A DNA stretch of 64,000 nucleotides from Cannabis sativa (Eukaryota > Streptophyta > Magnoliopsida > Rosales > Cannabaceae), in contig NC_083601.1 of NCBI RefSeq assembly GCF_029168945.1, positions 32,725,660 through 32,789,659 of the forward strand, in the 5' to 3' direction. The notes under the pieces were generated by a model that saw nothing but the letters and a program-made list of their open reading frames with translations, did not search any database and had not been told where the DNA came from. The position numbers and the translations under genes were made by a program. Of this stretch, positions 1-11,755 are shown in pieces (the stretch's first letter is position 1; each line of letters opens with the position of its first letter).

Positions 1-1689
1 TTATTATAATGGCGATACATATATTTAGTTCAAAACGCACGTTTAAGATTCGAAAAATTAAAAACCACCGAAGCATATATTCATATTATGAGGCAGATAT
101 GTTTGTGGGAAGAAAAACGAAGAACACGTAATTAGAGCCACTTTGTTGTGTTTTAATACCTAAAATGAAAATTAAGGTAAACGGTAAACAATATTTGAAT
201 GTTTGAATGGTCATAATATGATTGTAAAATTATATATATAAGATGGTTCCACTCATATTTATTACTAGTCTTATTATGCGCATATAAACTAAACTAAGAC
301 TAAGACTAAGTAAATTAATTATATATTTGTAAATTGAAATTATATATTACTGCAAATGCGTGTGTTTACTTCCTCTAAAACTAAGACTAAGGCTAAGGCT
401 AAGTTTAATAATATTATATATATAGTTAGTTATGCATTTATGTATTCTTTTTCCTTTTTGAGGGAAAAAAAGGCATCTAATTAGGGATTCTTAATTCCCA
501 TTATTCGGAAAAATAATTTAAACTTGCTTCAGCATTCAGCAACAATTTAGTTACTTAAATATTGAATAGGTAATTACACCTTCAAGCTTTATTTGAGGAA
601 TAACAATTTTTCAATTAGTTATATTGTGAACCAATTAATTAGGATCCATTATAGTTGTGGCTGAGCATTTTCCCCACTGGAAGGGTTTGAACTGTGAACC
701 ACACACTTGGAACAAGCCTCACAACACTTTATGAGTTAATTAAATTGTTTATTCTTTTAAATATCTATAGATATATAAATAAATTTTGATGATGACTATA
801 AGTAATATAGTAATACTAAATATAATAGCATTTATTGTTATTGTTATGTTTGTTAGATTATGAAGTATATCAAAGTTACTATTATTAATGGGTTAAGAAA
901 TAATATACATTATAAGTTTTTTTTGGTAGCATTAATTATAATATTATCAAGTTCTTGACAAAATACCTATATTTTATTAACAACCGCACTATGTTTATAA
1001 CCATGTCATTTAGAGTCCATTTGGCATAGTTTTTAGATAAGTTGTTATATGAAGAATTTATGGTGAAGCTAAAAATGAAAGATGAGGAGCCAACAATTTT
1101 AATAAAGAGTTATTTTTATTAAAAAAACTATAATAAATTTATTTGTATTAAAAATATATTTACTTATGCATTATAAATAATATAAATATTTAAAATAATA
1201 GAATATATAATATTTAATTTTTTTTTTATTTTTTTCTCTTTAAAAAATATTTATATTATATATATTTTTTATATTAGGGGAGGGAAATTTGAACCTGACA
1301 TTTTTTTTTTGTGAGGAGAAATGTGAAACTACTAAGCTATATATGTCTATGACCATTTATATTTTTATTTTTAATATTAACAAATCACACTAACTTAAAG
1401 TTTTTTATATGTTAGAGTTTCTACTTTTTTTTCACGTCTGATAAAAATATAATTTAAAAATACTATAAATTTTTTTTTTTTTTTATCAATTACATATAAA
1501 TTTATATTAAAAAAAATAATTAAAAATATATAAAAAATAAAAAAATATATATAACATAAATTTTTATAGATTTATTATTAAAATGAACTAAAATTATAAC
1601 ATTAATTATAACATTATTATTATAGAATTTTAACAATTCACAACACTTTAAATTTTCATTATAATTTATAAAACTCCTATAAAAAATTG
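1..1689. other. AT-rich intergenic region, no gene seen
   Basis: No convincing coding region or RNA gene is visible. The stretch is dominated by A/T runs and short TA repeats. Two short arrays of a CTAAG-type hexamer stand out, near 296-312 and 379-402. I could not assign the stretch to a named transposon family. Confidence 0.6.
296..402 (+). repeat. Two short arrays of (A/G)CTAAG hexamers
   Basis: Around 296-312 the sequence reads ACTAAG repeated about three times. Around 379-402 it reads ACTAAG/GCTAAG about four times. The two arrays are separated by about 70 AT-rich bases. They look like replication-slippage microsatellites. They are not the plant telomere repeat (TTTAGGG). Confidence 0.5.
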
Positions 1690-1986
1690 CTACTTTTAGT
1701 GACAACTTTTTAGTCACAACATAAATTTTTTGTGACTAAATGTGACTTTTAGTCACAACAAAAAATTATTTGTGACTAAAACATAGTATTTAGACATAAG
1801 TTGTCACTAATTTAGTTTTAGTCACAACAAGTATTGTGACTAAAAATACATTTAGTCACAAGAGATTGTAATTTTTGTGACTAATACCTTTAGTCACGGA
1901 CCTTTTAGTCACAACATATAAATAACAATTTATAATTAGTCACAACTTTTTTACTTTTAGTTACAAATTTTGTTGTGACTAAAAGT
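1690..1986. repeat. Interspersed repeat made of TTTTAGTCACAA / TTGTGACTAAAA units
   Basis: About a dozen copies of a short motif in both orientations (TTTAGTCACAA and its complement TTGTGACTAAA) fill this stretch, spaced about 15-30 bases apart. Arrays of inverted short motifs like this are typical of the subterminal regions of plant CACTA-type and similar DNA transposons, so this is probably the end of a non-autonomous DNA element. The copia element starting at 1987 interrupts it. The other half, if present, should lie after 12981, where a weak TTTTGTAG-like end is seen but not proven. Confidence 0.45.
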
Positions 1987-3211
1987 TGAAATTCCGTATT
2001 TTAATATTCCCAGTTTGATTATTTAATTAAATGATTAATTAAATGCGGAATAATAAAACTGGTACTGAAAACAGTTTTCTGTAGTTACAGAATGCAACTC
2101 CGTAACTCCAGAGAAACCCAGAAAAACAAACAGTGCATAAAAGTAAAAACACACAAGATTTTTGTACGTGGTTTCAACAATCCTTTCAGATTGTTACTAG
2201 TCCACGGGGCCACGCCCAGAGATAAGATTCATTAGATCGGTATCAAAAATACAAAGTAATTGACTTATGCATAAATAGACTCCCTCTTATTGTATGCCGC
2301 AAGCTTGATGTATTCCACCTACTAACCGAATCTTGATAAAACTCCAAGTGCTCGAACTCCCTTCGATCACCTTGAAGAGTGCTTGAATCCTCCCGATTCA
2401 AGGCTTAAAGGCTATCTCCCGAAAGCCTATACAACCATCTCCCGAAGGTTGTGTGCTTGTATCCTCCCGATGCAAGACTTCAAAAGCAATCTCCCGAAAG
2501 CTTGTAAATACCCTTCTCCCGAAGGTGCACTGATGTTCTTCTTCGTTGTAGACTTGAATACAGACTCAAGACAATACAAACAACAAATAAACAGAGTAAG
2601 AGTAGAACAACTCTTCTCTACAAATCAAAGACTCTCTTTTCTAAAGATATGAATGAAATTCAAAGATACAAGAGAGGTACCAAGAGAGGTACTAAACAAA
2701 GACACTCTTTCCTTAAGATATGAAAGCAATTCTAAGTGTGTGAAAGAGATACAAAACCTAGCTACTATAAGATGTATTTATAATGAATATACATCTCATA
2801 GACAGCTTACATTCGGTCTGAACAAGACCTCAACCCACTAGAAACTTCCCTAAAATAATTCTTCAATCGATCCAGAATTTCCGTTTCGTACATACAGAAT
2901 CGTGGGCAGTAACTACAACTTTCCTTTTATAGAAAAGGAAAGTCTAGCTCCGGTTTTCTCTTCAAGAAACCTGATCTAAGAAAATGGGAAACTCAACACA
3001 AGATCAGAATAACAGCTGGTTAGATAAAAAACGAAATGGGTAACCAAACTTACCATTTTTACCTTTTTTCCAAAAATAGGAAAGCTAGACAACTTTCCTT
3101 TCAAGTTTGATTTACACAAATATGGAAACCATATCAATATATGCCAGCCGAAATATACATTAAATAATAAAATATTTTTGTCAATTAAATATGCCAAAAA
3201 TGGAATTAACA
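1987..3211 (-). repeat. 3' LTR of the Sirevirus-type element
   Basis: This 1,225-bp repeat matches 11771-12981 almost base for base beyond its first 120 bp. On the plus strand it starts TGAAATTCCG and ends GGAATTAACA. Differences from its partner cluster in the first ~120 bp (the U5 end on the minus strand), including a 12-13 bp TTAATTAAATGA-type duplication. The remaining ~1,100 bp shows only a handful of changes. It contains the hairpin array listed separately at 2382-2527. Confidence 0.95.
2382..2527. repeat. Array of six small hairpins sharing a CTCCCGA core (LTR)
   Basis: Six consecutive short inverted repeats each enclose the same CTCCCGA core. They are CTTGAAT...ATTCAAG (2382-2402), AGGCT...AGCCT (about 2408-2427), ACAACC...GGTTGT (about 2431-2451), CTTG...CAAG (about 2456-2477), AAGC...GCTT (about 2489-2508) and CCTT...AAGG (about 2512-2526). 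The stems differ in sequence but the loop core is constant. An equivalent array is in the other LTR at about 12150-12295. Palindrome-rich cis-regulatory regions are known from maize Sirevirus LTRs, so this is likely regulatory or silencing-related sequence of the element. Confidence 0.8.
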
Positions 3212-3226
3212 ATCTCCCCCTTTGGC
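3212..3226 (-). other. Polypurine tract of the Sirevirus-type element
   Basis: Directly abutting the 3' LTR, the minus strand reads CCAAAGGGGGAGAT before the LTR start TGTTAATTCC. This is the expected position for priming of plus-strand DNA synthesis. Related G-rich tracts recur nearby on the same strand (about 3323-3329, 3544-3555, 5850-5855, 5883-5888). Multiplied polypurine tracts are a reported feature of Sireviruses. Confidence 0.8.
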
Positions 3227-3652
3227 ACTTTGATTGACAAAACATTTTATTATGAGAAAACCTGCATCAAGTGTTAGAAACCAAAGCAAATAGCTTTTTA
3301 AAGATACAAGAGTATAGAAAATACTCCCCCAGCATGAAAGCTCTCTAACACATAAAACATAGAACTTTTTTTGGACGGAAAAGCTTGCAAACCGAAGAAC
3401 ACAACTTTTTAAATGGAAAAGTGTTAAACCACAAACAACTTTTTAAACGGAAAAGTGTTAAACCACAAACAAGCAACTCCCTCTAAACCAAGGGTCCAGA
3501 GTTGTAACAAAGCGTTCAATGAATCCAAAAAAAAATATGACTACTCCCCCTTTTTGTCTATCAAGGAGCAAAAGATAACAAAAACAATCAAGAACAAAGT
3601 CATAAATTCAAATAAACATTAATAAAAAGCAAAAAATAAAAGATTGAACCAC
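3227..3652 (-). other. Non-coding region between extra ORF and 3' LTR
   Basis: This holds extra polypurine-like tracts (minus-strand GGGGGAGTA near 3544-3553, CTGGGGGAGTA near 3322-3332). It also holds two close copies of a roughly 30-bp unit containing AACTTTTTAAACGGAAAAGTG around 3400-3470. No coding potential is seen. Confidence 0.5.
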
Positions 3653-5334
3653 TTATTCATCATCATTGGGTCGGAAGTATTTCATGATGCTGTCCATCTT
3701 CCTAAGAAGCAAGGCCTGACTGGTCTCCATTCTTCCCAAACGCAAGTTGAATTCTGCCATTTGCGGGAGCGAAGTGGAAGCAGATCCAGCAGCAGGATCA
3801 TTTGTAAGACCAGGGGAAGCAGACCGAGCCTTTCTTTGAGCAGCTTTTCCTTGAGGAGGCTTCTCAGGAATTTTGAAAGTGGTTCCAACAGCAGGCATCT
3901 CAATTGATTCATTCTCAAGAATCAATTCCTCTTGATCAGATAAAATTTTATAGATTAAGTGAGGAAAAATGAGATTGAGCCTAGGTTTCTTACCCTTTCG
4001 AAGAGAGACAATTTGCTCCCAAATCATGTCAGCCAAATCAATTTTAGCACCAATTGAAACTTTATACAAAAAGAAAGCAAGTTCATTTGAAACATTTACC
4101 GGATTGGAGCAAGGAAACCAATTGGATAGGGCAAACCTCATAAGAGCAGCATGTTGATAGGTGAGTTGAGACATATGCATGGTGTCGGAAAGTTCAATTT
4201 CATCATCACCAGAGAGATAACCGAACACCTTTTGACGATCAAACTCCACATCAGTTGGCTCAATTCCCATAGGCAAATTGAGAGCCTCAGCAACATCCTT
4301 CACAGTAAAGGAATACCAGTGTCCTCTGACAAAAACTTTGCCAAACATGAAAGAGTCCTCATCGAGAAACTCATCAGTGATGTTAGCATAAAATTCCTTC
4401 ACAATTCTATCCACATACCCATCAAAACCGATCAAGGTATCTACCCATTGTCTTTCTTTCAACATGTTATACACTCCAAAAGGCTTATGAGCAATAACAT
4501 TAAAATTTTTCTCCACAGTAAAATTCCTATTCTCATAGAATTTCATATCTCTAGCATGATCATTATAACAAAAATAATGAGAGTGAGGCTTGAAGTTATC
4601 AAGAGAAATACCAGAGGGCCTCTTTCTTTTCTGTGGAAGAACAGGATTAGAGACAATGGGCCTTTTTCCTTTGTCCTTCTTTGGAACAGCAGGAGGCACT
4701 GGAGCGGCATTCCGTAGTGACAGGGCTCGGTTACGGTTCTTCACTCTCGGATCCAGAATCATCAACAACTGGAAGATCTTTGGGCACAAATTCTTCACTT
4801 GAATCGGACAAGCCCTCTGAATCATGATCCTCCTCACTTTCTTCTGGTTCAGAATCCGAGGAAGAGACCGAAGGGGGATTCTCCTTGAGATTTTTGGCCT
4901 TTGAAGATGAAGAAACCACCTTTTTCCCTTTGGATGCAATTTTAGGTTTAACCACTTCAGGTTTAGAAGGAGTGGAAACCTTGGACCTTGTTCGAGAACT
5001 CACCGTGGGCAAAGTCACCAAAGCTTGGTCGACATTAGGAGCACCATTCGAAGAAGAGGACTTCGACAATGTGTGATCGGATGAATGGGATTCATCATGA
5101 TCACCCAACCCAGGTGTTGGAGAAGCAATAGGAGAGGCACCAACAAGAGGAGATGAAAATTTTGCCACTGATTTTCGAGCTTGGGTCTTCGATTTCTTGG
5201 CAGACTTCGTCGGAGCAGAAGACGAACCAGAAGCTCCGATTCGGAGCAGGCGGCGCAGGCGGAGACACCGGTGAAGCAGAAGCAGATCCACGAGTGGGCT
5301 TCTTGGATGGTTGGGCATTCTTAGTTTTGGCCAT
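3653..5334 (-). pseudogene. Extra ORF of the Sirevirus-type element (env position; plant transposon-protein-like domain), frameshifted
   Basis: An extra ORF of about 550 codons lies between RNase H and the 3' LTR, in sense with gag-pol. It starts at 5334 with MAKTKNAQPSKK and then has a Pro/Ser/Ala-rich stretch. A strongly acidic, Ser-rich segment follows (SSSDSEPEESEEDHDSEG) and then a basic KKDKGKRPIV-like segment. The C-terminal half (4939-3653 frame) holds a folded domain with FYENRNF, FYANITDEF, VFVRGHWYSF and ALNLP. That pattern resembles the 'putative plant transposon protein' domain found beside many plant retrotransposons. I see no clear membrane segment, so an envelope role is not supported. 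Frame breaks near 5230 and 4735 split it into three pieces. The function is unknown. Confidence 0.7.
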
Positions 5335-5360
5335 TTTTTCTTTGAAACCCTAGAACACAA

Positions 5361-6848
5361 ACCCTCTTACACTTTGAACAATGTTAGTCCTTTGAGAGAA
5401 AAAAAAAGAAGAGAGAGTGGTGATCGTGGGATTATGGGAAGTTGAGAATATATAACTTTCAATTTTAAATGCCCAATTTTAAAAAAAAAAAAAACTGAAA
5501 AAGGAAGGTAACTTCCTTACCTTTGACCCACGTGTGGAGAGGAAAAAGGAAACCAAAAAAGGTTTTTCAAAATTTGGTCAATGTTTCCTTAAATGAAAAA
5601 AGGAAACCAACAATCCCCACAAAATCTAAGAATTTAAAGGCCCTTACCAAAACCGAAATTGCCACCAAAAAGGAAACCAACAAAAATTAATTATTTAATT
5701 ACAAGTTTCCTATACACACCAAAAAGACCAAATCTCCACAAATAAAGAAAACATTCTAAAATAAATACAATTAAAACATGTTTCCATAAAATAAAAAATA
5801 AAAGAAAAAATATGTACAAGGATTCGAAAATGAATTCGAAAAAAATATGCCCCCCTTTTTCTTTTATTTTTTCAACATATGCCCCCCAAAGAAAAAATGC
5901 AAATAATGAACAAGAGAACACACCAAGACACAAAAAGCACTAATCACCACTTAAGAGCAAAAATTGTGTCTAAGAACAAAATGAAACATAACAAAAAAAT
6001 AACAAAATTTTTAACAAAGCTCACTTGACAACTCGATCACGAACCTTTTTTTTTTTGTTGTTTTATTTTTATTATTATTTTTTTTTATATTTTTTTTTTA
6101 TTTTTTGATTAAAAGACAGAAAAATAAAATAACCTTGATATTTTTGCAACTAGAATTCACAATGTCCATTTGTCTTTGTCCCTGATGAAAAAATCAAACT
6201 CATAAGAATAATCAGAAATTATTTTATCAAACTAATGAAGTAATAGAATGAGGTCATACCGGTTCACAGGAAAAATTGACTTCATCACCAAGAATATTAA
6301 AGCACATCAAACAGTATGTAAAAGCTTTATAACACCATTTTCGAGAATAAACAAATTTTACCACAAACTGTGTCAAGCATTAGTGTGTGAAAGTGTAAGC
6401 AGGGAACATTGCCCAATTTGTCAAAAAGACTTTTTCTGATAAATTGTACCCATAGGAGACGCTGTCACACTACCTCAATGGTAGCCCTTTTCAATGGTAG
6501 CGTATCTTCTACATAACTCCTAATTACATAGTTCCAACTTACTCAGAGATGGCTTTCACACATTGAGATAGGTAGCTCTATTCATCCAATGGAGCTTGAA
6601 CACAGAGTTTTTTGAACAACATCATTCGAAAATGGTAGCTTACATAACCCTGTTTGATGAACCTGAATATTCCTGTGAGGAGTGGACAATTTTCCTGACA
6701 AACCTGTATGACATCATAATATTACAACATTAGCAATAAAATAATGACTGAAATTCTTATAAGGTTGAAATTTTCTTCTAGGACAAAGACAAGACATTAT
6801 GAACTCTAAGACAACTCAAATATCAAGGACTATGGAAAAATAAAAGCA
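5361..6848 (-). other. Long non-coding spacer of the Sirevirus-type element
   Basis: About 1.5 kb separate the RNase H stop from the extra ORF. The stretch is A-rich and contains two further G-run tracts (minus-strand AAAGGGGGGCATA near 5845-5858 and TTTGGGGGGCATA near 5877-5890). I see no coding potential. Such spacers commonly precede the env-like ORF in Sireviruses; internal promoter or splice signals could sit here but I cannot identify them. Confidence 0.5.
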
Positions 6849-8444
6849 TTAAACAGTACAAACCCCTAAGGATTTCCTTAGAGAAATAAATCGGACCGAG
6901 TCAAGAGCTTTAGTAAAAATATCTGCAATTTGTTTGCTAGTTTCAACATATTCTAAGACAAGAATTTTATTTTCCACAAGCTCTCTAATAAAGTGATGAC
7001 GAATGTCAATGTGCTTAGTGCGAGAGTGTTGAACAGGATTCTTAGAAATGTTTATAGCACTAGTGTTATCACAAAAAATGGTTAAAGTTTTCAAATCAAA
7101 CCCATAATCTGCCATCATTTGTTTCATCCATAACAATTGGGTACAACAACTACCCGCAGCAATGTACTCAGCCTCTGCTGTGGACAGAGAGATTGAGTTT
7201 TGCTTCTTGCTATGCCATGAAACCAAATTGTTTCCAAGATAGAAACATCCACCACTAGTACTTTTTCTATCATCAGCATTACCTGCCCAATCAGCATCAC
7301 TAAAGCAAACAAGGTTAGAATTAGTGTCTTTTGAAAACCAAATCCCAAAATCAATAGTGCTATTTACATAGCGAATTATTCTTTTCACAGCAGAAAGATG
7401 GGATTCCATGGGATTAGCCTGATAACGAGCACAAACACCAACACTATAGCAAATATCAGGACGACTAGCAGTAAGATAAAGCAAACTTCCTATCATACTT
7501 CGATACAAGGTTTGATCTACCTTTACTCCTTGTTCATCTTTGCTTAATTTCAAAGTTGTGCTCATGGGAGTGTTGGTATGTTTGGCTTTCTCAAGGCCAA
7601 ACTTTTTCACCAAATTCTTTGCATACTTGCTTTGAGTGACAAAAGTTCCCTCATCTGATTGCTTCACTTGAAGACCGAGAAAATAAGTGAGTTCACCTAC
7701 CATACTCATTTCGAACTCCTTTTGCATTTGGGAAACAAAAACCTGCACTTCAGAGTTAGAGGTAGAGCCAAACACAATATCATCAACATATATTTGAGCA
7801 ACAATCACATCAGAATTAATGTTTTTGATGAAAAGTGTTTTATCAACATTTCCTCTCTTGTAATCATGAGAAAGCAAGAATTCAGTTAGACGCTCATACC
7901 AAGCACGTGGTGCTTGTTTTAGACCATACAATGCCTTGTCTAACTTATAAACATGATCAGGAAAATGTGGATCCTCAAACCCTTTAGGTTGTTCCACATA
8001 CACTTCTTCTTTTAACGACCCATTCAAAAAGCGGATTTGACATCCATTTGATACAATTTAATACCAAGAATGCAAGCTATGGAAAGAAGTAACTCGATCG
8101 ATTCCGGTCTAGCTCTTTGGAGCAAATGTTTCATCAAAGTCAACACCCTCAACTTGAGTGTATCCTTGGGCAACCAACCTTGCCTTGTTTCGAATGATAG
8201 TGCCAAACTCATCACTCTTATTTTTGAAGATCCACTTGGTTCCAATGATGTTCACAAACGGTGGTCTTGGAATCATTTTCCAGACTTTGTTTCGAACAAA
8301 TCGATGAAGCTCATCCCGCATAGCTAAAAACCAATCTTCATCCATTAAAGCTTCTTTTACAGATTTAGGTTCTAAAGAAGAAATAAAACATAAAAACTGA
8401 ATTATATTGGCATATTTTCTTCTTGTAACCATGCTCTCATCCAC
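6849..8444 (-). pseudogene. Reverse transcriptase and RNase H region of the copia element, frameshifted
   Basis: This makes element DNA from RNA. The frame at 8444-8109 carries the RT start (KWIFKNKSDEFGTIIRNKARLVAQGY). The piece at 8245-8024 ends at QMDVKSAF. The long frame 8027-6849 carries LYGLKQAPRAWYERL and the catalytic YVDD box (AQIYVDDIVFGS). RNase H follows with SDADWAGNADDRKSTSGG, SLSTAEAEYIAA and SRTKHIDIRHHFIRE. Two frame breaks separate the pieces, near 8110 and inside a T run near 8032. The sequence is otherwise well conserved, so the lesions look recent or are assembly errors. 8445-9019 holds further degenerate pol sequence linking it to integrase. Confidence 0.92.
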
Positions 8445-9019
8445 GTTTCCAAGGATGAGATACCGAAGGATGATTCTTTTTAACCCCGGAGGATGGTTCC
8501 CTCCGTATTGGATCGGTGATTGAATTTAAAGGATACTCGGATTCTTTTGTTGTTGGATTTTACGTAGCAACGATTCTGCACGATAACCTCGACGGCCGCT
8601 TCGAAGCTTCGTCAGGTTCCTTTTCCTCGACCAGACAGGTTTTTCAAGCAAATCTTCAATCTGTTCTTCGTGGAAAACTCGGAAAAATCTTTTAGATCAT
8701 CAACAACAACATTAGCGAGATTCCATAACGAGTTTGGGTTCTCATGTTATACACACGATATGCCCTACTATTTGTGGAATATCCTAAGAAAACACCTTCA
8801 TCACTTTTAGAATTAAATTTACCAATGTAATCACGATCTCGTAAATTATAACACTTACATCCGAACACATGAAAGTGACTTACATTTGGTTTCTTACCTT
8901 TCAGATTTCATATGGTGTTTTGTGAGTACACAGGCGCAAGAATACTCGTTGATGGTATAGCAAGCCGGGTGTTAATGGCTTCGGCCAAAGGCGCTTTGTG
9001 AGCTTCTTGCTATTCAACA
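8445..9019 (-). pseudogene. Degenerate pol segment (integrase C-terminal / RT linker)
   Basis: No open frame of useful length crosses this stretch, though pol must run through it. It lies between the integrase core and the RT start, where copia elements encode the integrase C-terminus and a poorly conserved linker. The loss of frame suggests several indels here. Confidence 0.6.
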
Positions 9020-9695
9020 TTACTCTAGCCATTTCGCTAGAGTACGATTCTTTCTTTCAACCACTCCATTTTGTGGAGGAGTTTTAGGAGCGAGAAAATT
9101 CATGAGAAATACCGTTAGCTTTACAAAATTCATCATATACGGTATTTTCAAATTCCTTACCATGATCACTCCTAATCCTAACAATTTTGCCAATGTTACA
9201 ATCTTTTTCAACTCGTAATTTCAAACACAGAGTTTGGAAAGCTTCAAAAGTATCAGATTTTTCTCTCAAAAAATCCACCCATGAGAATCGAGAAAAATCA
9301 TCAACACAAACAAAAATATATCTTTTACCATTTAAGCTTTCTACCTGGATTGGACCCATTAAGTCCATGTGCAAGAGTTCGAGAACTGCGGAAGTATTCA
9401 CATCCGGGACACTCTTGTGAGAAATTTTCGATTGCTTACCTAACCGGCATGGACCACATTTTCCCAATGACTCTTTACCTAATTTAGGTAATCCTCGAAC
9501 AATCCCCGAAACAGATAATTTTTTGATTTTTAAAGTGAATGTGACCAAGTTTTTCATGCCATAGGTCGGTAACATTTTCAATGACGTAATGACAAGTGGC
9601 ATGCGTAGTGAGAGTATAACAATTATCACTAGATCGCAGCCCTTGTAACACAATTTCATCAAGAATATTATATACATAGCAATGATTGCTATCAA
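9020..9695 (-). pseudogene. Integrase region of the copia element, frameshifted
   Basis: Integrase inserts the element DNA into the host chromosome. Visible signatures are the zinc-finger cysteines (CGPCRLGKQ), the catalytic aspartates in LLHMDLMGP and IRSDHGKEFEN, and the conserved PPQNGVVERKNRTL with the third acidic residue. The frame breaks between HEFS and APKTP near 9090 (one extra base) and again just after NRTLA near 9035, so the core is split over two frames. Upstream it overlaps the protease frame, with another frame break near 9530. Confidence 0.9.
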
Positions 9696-10323
9696 AGCTC
9701 ACAGTATAACCCTGATCACAAATCTGACTAATGCTAAGAAGATTAGCTTTTAGTCCTTCAACCAACATGACATTCTTTAGTTTAGGAAGCCCTTCGAACT
9801 TGAGAGTTCCCATTCCTATGACTTTACCAGTAAGACCGTTACCAAATGTAACTTCTCCACAGTGCATTGGTCTTATGTTCACAAGAAAATCTTTTTCACC
9901 TGTCATGTGTTTGGAACAACCACTATCAAAGTACCACATGTTAGAAGCAACAGTTTTAAAACAAGTAGAACCTACCAAGCATTTGTTTTTGACAACCCAT
10001 TTTTGTTTTTGTAAAACATGTTTATTTCCAATGTAATTAGATTTAAACATGTTATGCATGGTTATGCATTTAGGTCGAATGTGACCTTTTACTCCACAAA
10101 AATGGCAAATAGGAATGAAACGTCTTCCTTTCCCTTTGAAGTTGTCAAACTTATCATGCTGCTTCTTTTCTGTAACAACAGAGTGCTTTGCTGTCGAGAC
10201 AGAGACCTGCGAGGTAGAAACAGTTCTTCCAGAAACAAAACTATTAGTGGTATTAGACACAGGTTGATTTGGAACGTAACTTGACCCGATGATTGGTTTG
10301 GCCAGATTTTTGAATTTTTTCAA
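9484..10323 (-). pseudogene. Protease and GAG-pre-integrase region of the copia element
   Basis: The frame opens with a CCHC zinc knuckle (CHFCGVKGHIRPKC). It is followed by the aspartic protease signature (WYFDSGCSKHMTG), the LLSISQICDQGY block and the GAG-pre-integrase signature (LWHEKLGHIHF). The protease cuts the Gag-Pol polyprotein during particle maturation. The frame ends early after LGHIHFKNQ, where the integrase continues in another frame. Confidence 0.9.
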
Positions 10324-11710
10324 AGATGGTGGAACCTGGATTTAACATTTTAACATTCTTTTTAATGTTATCAATTTCCTTGGTTAAAGAAATAATATTT
10401 GACTCTTTTAAGGACAATTCAGATTCACAACATTTGAGTTTATCTTCCAACTCATTAATGTTGTTACACAAAATTTTATTATCTTTAACCAGGGAGCGAT
10501 TTTCAGCACTAGTTTCCAACCACTTACCAAACATTACCTTGTAGGATTCAATCATGGAATCCTCATCAATTTCTGACTCATCTGATTCGGATCTGGATTC
10601 TTCCTTGTTGTCATTGATCAGGATATTGTTCAAGCAAATGCTTTTTCCTTTTTCTTGCAGATTTCTTGACAAAACACTTGTTAGGACAACTTTTTCTTTT
10701 TCATCCTCACTACTCTCAGAATCATCACTCCAAGTAACATTCAATCCCTTTTTATTTTTCTTTAAGGTATTAGCACATTCAGATTGAGTGTGACCAAAAC
10801 CTTCACATTCTCTGCATTTAATACCTTTTTTATTGTTAGATGGAAAAGGTTTAGAGGGAATGTTACCAGAAATGTTACCTTTTGGGTTCTTTGAAAAGAA
10901 CTTTTTATTTCCAGGATTTCAAGAATTTTTGGAAATTTTTTGCCAATAGAACCATTTCATCATCATTTTCATCATCAGAAACAATATTTTCAGAAGCATT
11001 AAAGGCAATACCTTTGCTTTTCTCATTCGAGAGATTTCGCTTACTCTTTTTCTTGATTTGTTGATTCAACTCAAAGGTTCTTAAAGATCCCATGAGTTCC
11101 TCAACCTTCATTTTGCCAAAATCTTTCGCCTCTTCCATTGCAAGCAATTTTGTATCAAACCCGTCGGGAAGAACTCGAACAATTTTTCGAACCAAGACGA
11201 TTCATCTAGTTTTTCTCCCAAGGCAAAAAACTCATTAGAGATGTCGATAATCTTTCATAGAAATCATTTAAAGTTTCGGTATTCGACATTCTCAATTCAT
11301 CAAATCTAGTTTGAAGCATGGTAAATCGTGATCTTTTTACATCGGCGGTACCTTCAAATTGAATTTGAAGGATTTCCCATGCTTAACTTTTGATTCACAA
11401 GATGATATTAATTTAATAAAACCTTCACCAACACCATTAAAAATAGCATGTAAAGCCTTATTATTATAACTGCATGCTTTTTCATCTTCGGTGGTCCAAC
11501 CGAGTTCGATTTTACCTGAGTATTACCTTTTTCATCATTTTCAGTAGGTTGAGACCATCCTGTAAGAATAGCTCTCCATGCTTTCTCATCTTGCGATTTG
11601 ATGAAAGCTCTCATCCTGACCTTCCAATAAGGATAATTCGACTCATTCAATAGAGGAGGTGCAGAGATGGAACTTCCTTTCCGCAAACAAAGACATCTCA
11701 CACAAAACAA
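10253..11710 (-). pseudogene. gag region of the copia element, frameshifted
   Basis: Gag forms the particle that packages element RNA. Three frames carry it. 11710-11408 has NESNYPYWKVRMRAFIK, the usual Sirevirus Gag N-terminal block. 11195-10905 has the UBN2-type helix region (VLPDGFDTKLLAMEEAKDF). 10744-10253 has an acidic and coiled segment (NELEDKLKCCESELSLKESN). A zinc knuckle CRECEGFGHTQSEC sits at about 10775-10830, just upstream of the WSDDSESSEDE stretch. Frame breaks near 11200-11400 and 10900-10750 interrupt it. Confidence 0.85.
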
Positions 11711-11755
11711 GTTAAACGGAATAACCTCAAGATCTCACTAAGAATTTAGTGACTT

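Noticed and set aside
296..402. CTAAG repeats as telomere-like sequence
   Set aside because: The plant telomere unit is TTTAGGG; these hexamers differ and are very short arrays.
4151..4717. Plus-strand open frame of 188 codons inside the copia element
   Set aside because: It is the antisense shadow of the extra ORF; the minus-strand product has domain-like sequence and this one does not.
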